Source: Nipponacmea schrenckii
Taxonomy: Eukaryota > Mollusca > Gastropoda > Lottiidae
Direction: 5' to 3'
DNA: 64,000 nt
Assembly: GCA_030562195.1 (NCBI GenBank)
Contig: JAUJPP010000002.1
Location: forward strand, 62,001 to 126,000
The stretch's first letter is position 1. Every line of letters starts with the position of its first letter. Below, piece after piece: positions 12,636-25,145 of the stretch. The translations under genes were made by a program, and so were the position numbers. The notes under the pieces were generated by a model that was not told where the DNA came from, made no database searches, and saw nothing but the letters and a program-made list of their open reading frames with translations.

Positions 12636-13818
12636 TTAACATCACTTCAAACACATAATATTATGTCAGTCCGGTCCGGTCGACTGTTTACAGAATCTGA
12701 CAGTAACTTGAATCCAAGCAGTGACATCAACTGGATTCCAATCAGACAAATCGTTGAATTTAGAAGACATGCACGCACTGACGACTGAAGTCGATTCCAA
12801 AGGTTTAGTTCTATAAAGCGGTGCCCTGAATCAACCGCCTATATTATCAAACGCCAGACACACCCCGTGATGTTTATTGTTATTTCCGGTTGAACACCAC
12901 CGATCATTTCCACCTATTTCTATTTGTGCAATTATATAAAAATAATGCGCAAGGTTGGTTCGAATTCGAAAATGAATTCAAATTTATACGTAAATTTGTA
13001 CATTTAAAGTCCTTAAGCTTAATTTGTATTCCAGAAATGCTTAAACTGTACTTGTTTGAGGTATATTGGAAATAATTACTATTTACGATTTGAGTACATA
13101 TACCTAAAACAAGAATTCATTTTTAATATGTTTCAATTTCATTTCGTACGTTCATAATCTTGTCCCTTTGGTGATAAATAGTATTTTATTTCGCACACAG
13201 ATTATCTTTCAAAGCAGTTTTGTGTAGATGAAGTGGGGCAGGATGGCTGAAGACTACATTGTAAGCATCCAGTCCTTAAAACTATTCGTGAAAATGAAGG
13301 ATTTCATAAATGCAACTCGTCAATGTAATTTTCAACACAGAATATAAATTGAAGGAGGATACAGCGTCGACGTTCAGCTGCGAACACTATAAATGACTAA
13401 CTGACTGAAAATTCTCGTTTCTGAGATTAAGGTACGATTAATACCCTGTAGTCCTGTAGGACCTTAGAGTGTTTCCCCGAATGTTAAAAGCAGACAAAGT
13501 CTCTCTTAATATTTAAGGTCACTTGATATTTTAAGTTATTCAACATATAACTTGAATCACTTCAGAGACTTTTAACGTAATGTTTGCCTTGCAAGCATAT
13601 AATAATGTAGATCTAGATTTTGAACTGGATTATTTTGCATTGTACTTAAAAATCTGATTGAAATAGAGATTTTATCTTTCTTCTTTCCTATCGATTACAT
13701 AATGACTAACCCATTTAATGGCAGTCACCATCAGAAATATAAAGCTGTATTTCAATCAGATTAATGTTTGGTTTATTGAGTGAATTTTACGTGAAATGTA
13801 TAATATATTGATACTCAC

Positions 13819-16800
13819 TGTGAAACCAATACCAACAGTGGCAGAAAAAGCACCGGCCTGAAATTTACCTTGATCAAACTGAACTAATAAAGACGTTTTA
13901 CCAACTCCACTATCACCAACTAAAATAGTCTGAAAAAAAATAATATTATTTCAGTAAATCACAGATATTTTGATTATCACCAGGAGGATACTTCAGCCTG
14001 GGGGGCTCTAGACATCCAGACCACCACGAGATGTGTAATTACGTTGATCAAGGAAAATAATTTATATCAGTTATCTATTATTAATCAAGATAATGCCTTT
14101 TCACCTAATCGGCAACCAAGATTTGAGGGGAACCACTCATATCCATATCATGCCATTGAACTATGGAAACTTATGGAAAAGAGCAATCGATGTAAAGGGA
14201 GATAACACTATTATAGCAACACAGATCATCAGACCAACTTAGTGTCTCTAAAAATTCATCAACTATTTATCTGAAATAACAAAATATTTAAATTCCAAGC
14301 CTGTTTTATAAAAATTAGTAAAGTTTTAAAAGCAGAGGGTCTAAGGAAAACCTTTTGCTTATCAAGAAAAATACACTACAAAGCAATTGCTTGTTTACCT
14401 ATAATTAATCTTATAAACTTATAGTTTTCTATGCTAATATGAGCAAATTCTTATGAAATCTTAGTTCACCTCTGACCTAGTGGGCCGAATTTATAAAAGT
14501 TAGCATTTTGCTTTTTCTGGGCTTTTCCTTAATTTAACATTTATAAAATTGAAGCATTTGCTTGTTGGAAAAACTGAATTTTCCAAGCAGAAGCAAAAGC
14601 TGAAATTTAGAGAATTTGCTAGAAATCAAGCAATTTCTAGAACCCTTATACACAATAATGGCTCATCCTTAAGGACAGTAGCAATTGCTACTAGAAAAAC
14701 CAGCTCCTCCAAAGTATCTCTTTCTACCTACTTTCCCTTGACGATTATCATCATTTTTATGCGACTAAGGGACCATCCAAAGGAGTGATCAATCGTGAAG
14801 CTGTATTAGATGACACTTATCGCAATTTATTTTTGTTTAAGCAAAGGCAGTGTAGAATGCAAGAAAACAATGAAAAGCTCGGTGGATGTCTTACTCCAAT
14901 ACAACGAATGGAAACACCTTGAGGACCTTTTTGAGATGACTTCATTAGTAGTAAGAACGTTGCGTCAATTAATGTGCATGCAATCAGTTATGACAATTAC
15001 CTCTTTACTATTGTTGACATCGGTTGGCCATTTCAAACTTCAGTACCACATGAGATGGTTTTCAAAATGTTCAGGGAGTGCTTATTGGATATGGATTAGC
15101 ACCACTTTGATGAACGCCATATGCAGACCCAAATACCCAAGCTGTGAGACATGGCAGAATCCATGCAAGAAATGGGAGGTGATAGAACAGTCATAGAACA
15201 ATGAAATAATACATAATTATTTCGAATCATTTTTCAAACTACATCCATGGTTATTGGCAAGTTTGTGCAACTAGGTTAGTTTTCCCTAAGCGTCGCAATT
15301 TTGCTCTCAAAGAAGAGTCAATTATTGTACATTGTAATTCAAGAGTTGACAGTGCAAGGGTCTCCTCGTTTTGTATGCACGCTCTTGACGGATGACAGGC
15401 ATGAAGGCTGTGGCGATGAAGCATGAACTTCGGGTGCTTAGGAAAAGTCTCCATTAATGGAACCAGTTGGTAAATCAGTTGATCAAGTCGTGGTGATGGA
15501 ATTTCTTTGACAGTCAGAAGATATCGATGACGGCATTTTATGGATGGTTGGATTCTCAACTCCTTGCATAATTTTGTACAGTTTATCTTCCCATGACGAC
15601 CAAACCACTTTTCGGTATCCGGTCTGTTTTTTGTCTGCTTTGTTCTTTACTTGAACTTTCATGTTGGAGATCTCGAGAATTTGTTTCTCATCTAAATCTT
15701 TCTCTGTGTTGTTGGCTATCATTTGTTTAGCTAGTTTGATCGGTCGAGTCTTCTTAACCTTAGTACTGGGAAGTTGACGCGGAGAACAGGGAATCCTTTA
15801 ATGACGGAAATCATCATTTAGTTGGTCTTGCTCTGATTACCATAGAAAAAGCTGCCAACAGGCAATTGATTTGTGCTGTGTTTATCCTAATTAAGCAAAA
15901 GCTTTTCCTGTGAACTTCAGCTCATAATTCTTTCCTAACTTAAGAAAGATTCGATCCACTAGGTGAGGGGTGAACTAAGATTCCATAAGACTTTTTTTCA
16001 GATTACAATAGAAAAAGCTATAAGTTGTAGCAAAAGATTATTCATAGGTAAACACGCAATTGCTTTGTGCTCACAAGACTTTCCGAACGTTTCGGCTTTG
16101 TGTTTCTAGTATTGTTATGAATAAGGGGTTCCCCATTTCTATTGCTTGATTTATATCTAATCATAAAACGTAAAAAAAATCAACTTTAACACAGATAGCA
16201 GTTAAATAGGGACTTTATGTCGAAGTACCTCCAAGCTTAAGGAGTGCCCCATGTATGTCAAGCAGATGCAAAACGTGTCCCTTTATATCAGAAACTCATT
16301 ATTTCTTAAGTAACCCTAGGAATAAAAGATACCCGATCCAGGGCACCTTACATGTGGAAACTCGAATGTAAAATATTTAATTCCATGGCTTAAATGTCCC
16401 AAGCAATTATCGGAGAAACTTTTCAATAATGATCCATCCTAGGCCTGCACATCTGGGAGAAACAAATTAGAACACGATCTCATCAAAATCAATCATCACA
16501 CAAAATTTTATTCAAATCCGATGAAAACTGTAGTCTCTGTTGTGTTCAAAGGCAAATTTTGACGCATTCTGACTCAGTCAAGAGCAAAACTCAAAAACCG
16601 AAAAATATTCAATATCACAAGCCAATTGTTGACAAACGGACCGAGGGACGGACAGGGGTGGCGTCAATATACGACGACATAGTAATATTGGCTTATACAA
16701 AAACAGTCAACTTCAGATCCAGATTAATATTTCTTATACACTTTATACAATATAATCCTAAAAGCGAATATTTTCACCGCCACCATTGCATTCGAGTTAT

Positions 16801-19800
16801 ACGCATTGATAATTTCATAGATTTATATGTATCTAAAGGTCGCGTACATCGACCTCGTGTCTATTGACTCTTATTTACTTAGCGTGACTTACAATACAAT
16901 TATTCCTAGACTGCCTTAATAATTCCCGGAATAAACTATTTTAAGAATGATATCGTTTTGTGTAAATTAACCAAATTTGTCTCCAATGAATTGTAACAGT
17001 ATTTGTTTTATAATACCATATTGATTTATTGATGTATGTTTAGTTTTAATACATTTTTATTCACATTTCACATTTAATCTTGTTTTTTAAGCTGTATGTT
17101 TAAAATGTTTATAGTGATGTTTAGGATGCCATGGCATATATACATCAGAATTAAATACGTCATCTGTAACAAGTATTGCTAGCAGAGTGATATATTATCA
17201 ATTATAATTCTGTGCCAGGTTAGTTACAATCTGATTAAAATGAAATTACAATCTCGTATCTTTTTTGGTTTTTAATATTTATGTTACAGTGTGATTTCTG
17301 CCAAATGTCAGCCAGAATGATTTGAAACCAACTAAATAAGTTATATATAACAGTTTCTTGATAAACAAAAAGGAGCTGTGGGATAGTGAGATACTACATT
17401 TCCTTATTTCTTTCCAAAAAATGGCTTTCCATTTCCATGATATCCCAACCAGCCATCGACCGCATCATTTCCCATGCCCTGTCTTGGGCCCGTCGCTCCA
17501 AGCTCCAAGATCATCTTCACATATGTGACTATTTGTAATAAAATCTCTAAGAAAGCCCAATAGAATCTCAAGAGATTCAACGATATGATGATGAACTCCG
17601 ACACCGAGAACGCAACAATTCTGTCACCCTACGAAGAAGAATTCGAACCAGTTGATAATCTTCATTGATTTCCGGAAACAGCCAACAATATCTTCTTGTA
17701 TTGGATACGCCAGCTTCAAGCAACGGAAAGTCTTTAAACAAACTACTGAGGATAAAAATATCGAGCCGCCGCCGCCGCCAACCGTCGTTAATTTGAGTCG
17801 AAAATTCTCACAGCCCTTCGGCATTCAATCTTTAACCGTGGACTTAAATTTATTCCGACTCCTAAACTACCTAAACTTAATTATCTTCAACCGTCCCCTT
17901 CAATACAACCCGTTATAAAGCAAGCAGGATGGTTCAAGCCCATTATAAGAGTCTTCAAGAGAAATTTCCTCATGTCTATAAACAGAAAATGATAGTGGCA
18001 TATTCCAAAAATCAGAACTTAAATGACAACCTTGTTCATAGCAAACCTTTAAACAATCTGAACTTAACTGAACCTTACTTCTCGCCCATCGGGCGAGTTA
18101 TTTTTTTCTAATTACAGATCAGAAGAGAAAGAAAATCCTCCAACAGATCCGTATCCCCATTTCCCAATAAAATATTTGTTCCGCCCTAGGCCTGTACATC
18201 TGGGAGATTCAATCCCTCCCTTCCCCGAAACTCAATTGAGCGCATAAAAATCGACTTGCCCGAAGATGAAACTACTAAATTCCGTCAATTTAGAGAAGCC
18301 CATTGGATTAAGACATTAAATACAGCAATACCCATAGGACTTAATATTCACCACAGTGTAGGCATAGCACCCTTTGTAATCCCCTTCAATACAACCAGTA
18401 ATAAAGCAAGCAAGATAGTTCAAGCCCATTATAAGATTCCTCAAGAGAAATTTCCTCATGTCTATAAACAAAAAATCATCGTGGCATATTCAAAAAATCA
18501 GAACTTAAATGACAAACTTGTTCACAGCAAACTAAAAACAATCTGTACTTAACAGGTACTATACTTCTCGCCCATTGAGCGGGTTATTTTTTTTCTAATT
18601 TCAGATCATAAGAGAAGAAAATCATCCAATAGATCCAGATCCCCATTTCGCAATAAAATATTTGTTCCACCCTATAGGCCTGTACATCTGGGAGACTCAA
18701 TCCGTCCGTTCCCGGAAACCTAAATTCAGAACGAAAAACCATGTCCTGGGATTAGTGGTTATTTCTATTAGATTGACTATTGTCATCACCTATTTAACTT
18801 TCAACTACTGCAACACGAACCTTCAGATGAAACCTCAGCCTCAGTTCAAAGATGTAAGTGAAGAAATTTCAACTATTATTTGGTTTCTGTTCATCTTATC
18901 GGCTGAGGAAATATGATTGTTCAAAACCATCGCACTGGAACTTAGTAGTTCTACTATAGAAGATCTACTATTATATTCTTTAACAATACCAATTTATCTC
19001 AATCGATAAGTTATCAAGTAACCATCATAATAATCGATATTAACTAAATGGCAAGCGTGATAAGAAGTTAAGCAGCAAGCTAGTATTGTACAGATATAGT
19101 TAAGTTATATGCGGACACTATTATTACTTATTGTCCTCAAGCTTTAGTCTCAGACTTGCAATGATTTCTAAACATTGTAATTTATGTCCATTTAAAATAC
19201 ATATTGACATATTTGATGCATAAGTGAACAACTGAACCAATTTGTTGTCATAAACACAATGTTTACAGTGTGTGCCAACCATGAAGTCAAGCTATAAAAG
19301 TATCAAAGTCTACACCATACATAAGCATTTTCGGTACTCGCATTCGTAAGCATCCGGTTAACTCAAATATGGCCGTGTGCACGAGGTTGTAAATAGGTCT
19401 TGGTGTCTTTAATTTGTAATTACAGCTCAGAGCGTCTCTTAAAGCAATAATTGCCGAGTAGCGTTGTTTCTTTTTGAAATGTTAGAGACGCGATCTATTC
19501 TGGAACGCATTGGAACACCTCGGGATTGAGAAGATCGTTAGCCATGAACGTACCACCAGCGAGCTTCACGAGTGACGAATACGGTGCATTAAAATTTCAT
19601 TACAATCAGCGACTTCTTGCCGTCTTTTCTACGACGTTTCTGGCACGATAATTCTATACAAATTTATTGTGAAACCAAAATAAACTTTGACAAAGTATAC
19701 TTTTATTGTTAATATAATAGCAATCTGGTATAGCTTCTTTAATTTAAAGAATTGATTGACAATGTGGGTCTGTTAACGTTACAGTTACAATTACTTTAGA

Positions 19801-22800
19801 CTTAGAAGGCTGTCTGGTATTCAAAGATATTACTTTAAACAGATGAGAGGATTTTAACAATGATGTCATCTTATTCTGAAGTTCTAACTGGCTATTCACG
19901 TTATAATATTTGAGATTAACATTATATATTATATCAAATTATAATCAGGATTTGGAAACCAGCTTCTGCAGTATACACCCCTCCTGTTTTGTCGGTGTTT
20001 TAAGACATAAGGACAAGAATGATCCCCATGTAAATAAAACGTTTCTATATCTCAAAATAGCTTGCTACTCACGTTTGTACACTGCATATCAAACATAATC
20101 AATACCTCAACTTTCACAGCTGACTGTAGATTAACATAATAAATTCCTCAAATACTTTTCAATGTATATCTTTTTTTTATTCTCACATACAAATATAAAT
20201 AGAACACATCTGATACGCCTGCCCTATTCGCCGATCCGAAATAAAATCAATTCGAACGCTGAGAATACAGAAAGGTCATGGTATGGTTAAATTTTAAAAA
20301 TATCGAAAGTAGTGTTACAATTTATACTAAATAAGATATAAGCGTAAATATTAAATATAGATCATGACAACAAATACCAGCCGAAAAAATTGTGCTATTA
20401 AAGTTGCTAATTGATGTTTGTTCATTTTGTTATGGTGCTGTTCTTTAAGGTATTTGGTGATGATGTTTCCTTTGATGTTTGTTGATTTGATACCTATTGT
20501 GTCTGTAGATGTTGCTTTTGGTGTTGTTTCTGGTGTAGACTTGTGTTCTATCTATTAGTGTCTATGAGCGCTGTTTCTAGTGCCTGTGTTATTTACTTTC
20601 TGTTTCTGATGCCTGTTGGTACTGTTTCGAGAGTCTATATGTGTTGTTTGTAGTGTCTATGAGCGCTGTTTCTAGTGCCTGTGTTATTTACTTTCTGTTT
20701 CTGGTGCCTGTTGGTGCTGTTTCGGGAATCTATTGGTGTTGCTGATGTTTTTTTGTGTTTTTTTTCTGGTGTCGACTAGTGATATTTCTAGTGTCTGTGT
20801 TACTTTCTGTTTCTGTTGCCTGTTGGTGCTGTTTCGGGAGTCTATTGGTGTTGCTGCTGGTGTTTATTTGTGTTTTTTCTGGTGTCGACTAGTGCTGTTT
20901 CTGGTGTCTGTGTTACTATCTGTTCCCGATGCTTGTTGGTGCTGGTGTCTAAACATGTTATTTCTATGGGAGATCTTTCTGTTGATTCACATTTTGTCGT
21001 TGTAGGGGATGCTTTTTTTCCTGACGGTTGATGTTTTTGGTGATGTTTCTTGTTTCTGAATTGATGTTGTTCTTGATATTTTTCTAGGTGTAAGTGGGGT
21101 TTGTTTTATGCCATATTTTCGTTTGACTTTGCTTTCTTATATAAAATGTCATTTTGATCATTCTTTGGCTTTTCAGTTCGTTTTGACGATAATTAAACAA
21201 TATAATTATTTTCCTAGTGCACCTCTGAATACCTCCATTAATAAAGTCATCTGTCAATGTACCTAATAAACAATTGGCTGCATAAATCCCCTTTGAAAAA
21301 TGTTTGATAGGTCTAGGAAGCAGTTCTCACAAAATCGACCTTATAGCACGTGTTATAATTTTTATTGGTCTTCTTCCATTTTTGCTGTTGTTTATTTTAC
21401 ATGATCTTGCTTCACACTTAGCTATAAAAGAGATACCCTTCAATCTAATTATTACAAATGGTAAAATATTAGAGTCTAGTTTTGGCCATTAATCTTGATA
21501 TGAGATCACATTTATCGTGAAATGGCGAGAAATGAAATATTTAGCGGATATAAATCGATAAAACAGTAAAGCCAGTTCGACCATTTAGAGATTTGACTAT
21601 CTCTTATAAAAGCTTTATCATAAAATAAAAACAAAACGATCCAAACCACAAAGGAAACCCTGAAATTCAAAACAACATATTATCAATTCATTGGTTGCAG
21701 CTAATGAGCCTTTGATTTAGGAAGTTTATCAATCATAAATGAGGAAGTATTTCATAATGAAACACGGTATCGGGTAACCAAGTAACCAAGATACTTATTT
21801 TTATCATATCATATAGGCCTATATGAATATGCGGACTAAGGCCCAAATCCATTTTAATGAAACTAATAGAACAAAGTCAGATACGAAAACTGGTGGTCTA
21901 ACCAATCTATGCCCAAAGCTGATTGACCTATGATTAAATAACCACAGTTCCAGCTCAGTTCAAAGTGTCGTTTTGTCATGACTTAACCACAGAAGTAGAC
22001 AAACAGACTCGTGCGTTAATGAAGGAAGGTTAAAAACAGAAATCTGAGCTCAGCAGAAAGCCGTTGCTCAAATTATTTCAGTTGAACATTTTGCCAAAAG
22101 AGCACAGGTATTAGCTTGTTTAACCAGAAACTGTGAAATAGTTATGAGTGGTTGAAACAACAATATACGTGTAATTGAAATCAACTGTCCATAAACAGTA
22201 GGCCATAAGATCTGGTCGGAAAAGAAACAAAATCGCGTTAGTTCTGAACAACAGTGTTCATGGCACTATTGACACACTGTAATAAATCACGTGACCGTTT
22301 TATGATTTTGATACGCAAGTGAATTGTCACGATGTGGTTTACCCTATTATGAACGAATTCTCCAACAGAAGTCGATCCGCAGTTATCTGTCGCAAACATG
22401 ATTATGAACGACTGCGCTTGGACAATACAGGACGTCAGTGAGAACAATAATCTATTCGTGTCGTAGTTTTATCTCCGTGATTGAGTATGAAGGCCTAGGT
22501 GTGAACATCACATTAGGCAACAAATTAAAATCGATTTGTGGTGTCATTGATGCCATTAACTATATCACGGTTCCATGTAAAAGAACCGACGATTATTTAA
22601 AAATAAATCTATTGAATACAATACTACGATGATCTTGATTACTTGACATGTAGGTTACATAGATATCTACACTGATGTATTTTAAATGACCGTCTGAATA
22701 TGAGCTTACCTTATGTATTATGGTGTCATCATATGGCATGCTGTCACTACCACCCGTTTTAGGCAATAAAGATGTAGGCCGTCCATTCTGTATCACTCGT

Positions 22801-22832
22801 AAATTAGAATCTTCTGTTTCAAATCCAGCCAT
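13819..22832 (-). CDS. Rab26/Rab37-like small GTPase, first two coding exons (partial)
   Basis: Exon 1 (22832-22710) encodes 41 residues starting MAGFETEDSN and ends at an AAG|GTAAGC donor. Exon 2 (13929-13819) follows a T-rich acceptor and encodes 37 residues. Both junctions are in phase 0. Exon 2 carries the P-loop GDSGVGKTS (GxxxxGKT/S, binds nucleotide phosphates) and the switch-I region SATVGIGF. The divergent N-terminus followed by ILVGDSGVGKT, then F..G.F..G.F.ATVGI, matches the Rab26/Rab37 branch, which acts in secretory-granule and vesicle traffic. Switch II, the NKxD motif and the prenylated C-terminus are not found and must lie left of the window. In Rab26/37 from vertebrates the switch-I motif reads GIDF; here it is GIGF. 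The intervening intron is about 8.8 kb and full of repeats. Confidence 0.85.
14378..16068. mobile_element. Transposon-like element with ~150-bp imperfect terminal inverted repeats
   Basis: The left arm (about 14378-14527) and right arm (about 15901-16068) are inverted copies. Shared blocks include ACAAAGCAATTGC, GTTTACCTAT, AATCTTAGTTCACC and ACCTAGTGG. The interior holds broken frames on both strands: plus 14810-15196, and minus 15722-15251 with two overlapping frames (WSSWEDKLYKIMQG..., then a second frame of 102 residues). I could not assign the interior to a known transposase. No clear target duplication was found. The outer 110 bp and the inner GGGCCGAATTTATAAAA-like block may represent one element nested in another. 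Confidence 0.65.
16430..18735 (+). pseudogene. Duplicated remnants of a reverse-transcriptase-type retroelement
   Basis: Two directly repeated segments (about 17930-18215 and 18415-18705) share most of their sequence, and a short third piece of the same unit lies at 16436-16462 (block AGGCCTG.ACATCTGGGAGA). The translated segment 18256-18552 contains REAHWIKTLNTAIPIGLN followed by KIIVAYSKNQNLNDKLVHSK. A W-x-K-L-x-T-x-x-P-x-GLN block and an A(Y/F)xxNxNLxDxLVxxK block both resemble the C-terminal portions of GIY-YIG-associated reverse transcriptases of Penelope-like or related elements (recalled motif, not searched). Reading frames are broken in both copies, so it is a relic. Confidence 0.5.
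18740..20460. other. Intronic DNA of the Rab-like gene, no gene seen
   Basis: It lies between Rab exons 1 and 2. A less AT-rich block at about 19370-19640 contrasts with its surroundings but has no long frame. No repeat or RNA gene is recognised. Confidence 0.4.
20470..21060. repeat. GT-rich compound minisatellite
   Basis: The plus strand is a run of short related words (CTGTTTCTGGTGTCTGTG-like) organised into longer units. The GTGTCTATGAGCGCTGTTTC block recurs after about 95 bp (near 20558 and 20653), and GGTGTCGACTAGTG recurs after about 112 bp (20769 and 20881). This explains the cysteine/valine/phenylalanine-rich frames of this segment, which are not genes. Confidence 0.8.
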
Positions 22833-25030
22833 TTTCACTGGAGGCACACTATGTGTATTTATTGTGTTCACTGGAGATTGTTAGAACATTATTCCTACGT
22901 CTATTGATTGCTGGCAGACTCCACTATACTTCTATATTAGAATAATATAAACAGTATAGAAACAGAAGATCAGTTTTAAATTTAAAAGAAAAACGATTAA
23001 CGCGTCTCATCTTTCAATTAATTGGATTTCTATGATAAATATCGAGGTGGGATAATGTGTATTTTTACGCCACTATTCATGATACAATAACCATTAAAAC
23101 TATGTTCTGTTATGCCTGTGAAGTCTATTTAAAGCGAACGTAAGGGAGACAAATATAGCACATAAAGCACCAATCCTACCAAGACTCACATATTTAAATG
23201 AACGGGTTTGTCATTTTTGGGGTTGATTTGGGTTTTGAATAAATTTAAGTAGTCTTCAGAAGTATCAGAAATGTATGAAAAAAGCAACATTTGTTTTAAA
23301 ATACTTCATATTAAGAATTTTACTATTTATTTATATGTCTTTTCTGTATATAACAAAGTTTCAAGACATGATGAGTCGATAATTCTGGACACACGTCGAT
23401 TTGAAGGTGCAGCTGTGAACAATGTTACTGATTATATTAGCTACTAGCTATTATTAGGAATGATTGGTCAAATGGGTGGCGAATCTGTCCCTTAAAAAAA
23501 GATTGTTGATATAAATAAAATATTCGCGCAAATTATGCAGTTATCAGCGTGTAGGATGAAATCTTTACTTACACCGCTCAATAAGAGTTCTGAGAGAAAC
23601 ATATTTAAATATTCCTAATGGAAAGTGATATTTGAATTAGTCGAGTGATTCTATTAATACGATATTCATTGTTGTATACCAATCATGAACAATAGAGCAG
23701 AATATCTATGATCATTAAAGAAAGCATATTGTAAATCTATTAGCTTGATTATCACAGAACTTGATCAAAGATTGTAAGCATCATTTGGCAAACAATTTTA
23801 ATTATATATAATGTATAAACATTATAGGCTATGTATTTTAAATGGATTTAAAAAGGGTTTTCTAGCCTTTTTATGTGTATCGTGGACACCTTTGACTTCT
23901 ATTTATGATATTCAGATTCTTCGATTAATGCCTGTGGCACCTGTAATTCTTTAATTGATCGGGAATGACGGAGCTGTCGCAAGATAATACACGTAATTAG
24001 TCAAATCGTTATACCGCCAGAGCACGCTAACGTAATTAATAGCAGCATTTTATTTGAAAATTACCGACTTCTTCTAAAGTCTTGTATTGCTTAGTTTTGA
24101 TGGAGAGTGCGCACTTCACCTTTCCGTCTAAACTGCTTTTCCTTCCCCAAAATGATTGAAAAAAGTGTGAATCGGGAGAGAATGAAAGGAGTAACTAGTC
24201 TAAATGAGCCCGATTTAAAAAAATTTATATGCCGATGGAGTAAACGGAAGGGAACGGAAAAAAGCCAAAGACATAAAGCACAGGATCGTTCATTACTGAT
24301 ATTGTAAACTAATTGTGCAAGTGGTTGGGAAAGTAAACAAACTCGGAGTATCTTACCTTTACTTTTGTTATATATATATCAGTCGACCGGCAAAAATCTC
24401 ATAATATGTTGTTTTTCTGTAATTTCGACATCATTTCCAAGTGAAGACTATTTAAATAAACGTTTATTAAGGAAATGAAACAGAATTTATATATTTCATG
24501 GGAGATCAGTGGGGGAAATTATAGGCACCTAAGACAGATTATCCTATCCACAGGTACTTGTGATATAACTAACCAATTAATAATAATTTACCAAACGTTC
24601 GCCACAATGTACTCAAAATCCGAGTAGAATTGTGCCTCTAAAATGACTTAAAGAAAATTAAACGTATTTGCTAGAAGATATTGTGAGTTAAAACCGATTT
24701 AAATTAAATCATTATATTTTTGCAAAATGATATTGAATTGAATTTTGTCCTGTTGAGAGATATAATAAATGGAATATCAAAAGACACGAGAGGAATGCAG
24801 GGAACTACGAATTCGTGCATATAAGGCTACTACTTCATAATTAATGGTCTACGTGGACACCCTCCCTAGATCGAGCAATAGAAAGAAAAAGACTTAATGA
24901 TGTTCCATGATCGAGTCGACTACGGAAATTCTCCCCGTAATTAGACTAATTACGAATTAATTAGGGACATTTAAGACAAACTAGTATTTTTCCTGATCAT
25001 CAGCGATTGGTATAAGTATTACCGGTTCAA
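21065..25030. other. Non-coding DNA around Rab exon 1
   Basis: Apart from Rab exon 1 (22710-22832) and the dispersed repeat at 23.85-24.12 kb, no coding sequence is supported. Frames on either side of exon 1 are extensions into intron or upstream DNA. Confidence 0.45.
23846..24122. repeat. Dispersed repeat, copy 1
   Basis: This aligns in order with 49325-49600. Shared blocks include GGGTTTTCT.GCCTT, TATGTGTATC.TGG.ACAC, TTCAAATTCTT/TTCAGATTCTT, TGACG......CGCAAGA and TCTTGTATTGCTTA versus TCTTATATTGCTTA. The overall identity is moderate, so this is an old interspersed family of unknown class. Confidence 0.55.
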
Positions 25031-25145
25031 ATATCGAATGTATTTAGGAATAAATATACTAGTAATAAATAAAACGGCTTTAATCACAATAGAAAATAGG
25101 CCCACTATTCTACTCGGATTTTGACAAAACTATAAATTAACTATT

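Noticed and set aside
15251..15722. Minus-strand frames inside the inverted-arm element as a host gene
   Set aside because: They overlap in different frames, look broken and sit inside a transposon-like element, so I treat them as element remnants.
20733..21031. Two plus-strand frames rich in Cys, Val and Phe
   Set aside because: They are translations of the GT-rich minisatellite and have no splice sites or paralogues.
24107..24307. Plus-strand basic 66-residue frame
   Set aside because: It overlaps the end of a dispersed repeat and has no splice signals or recognisable domain.
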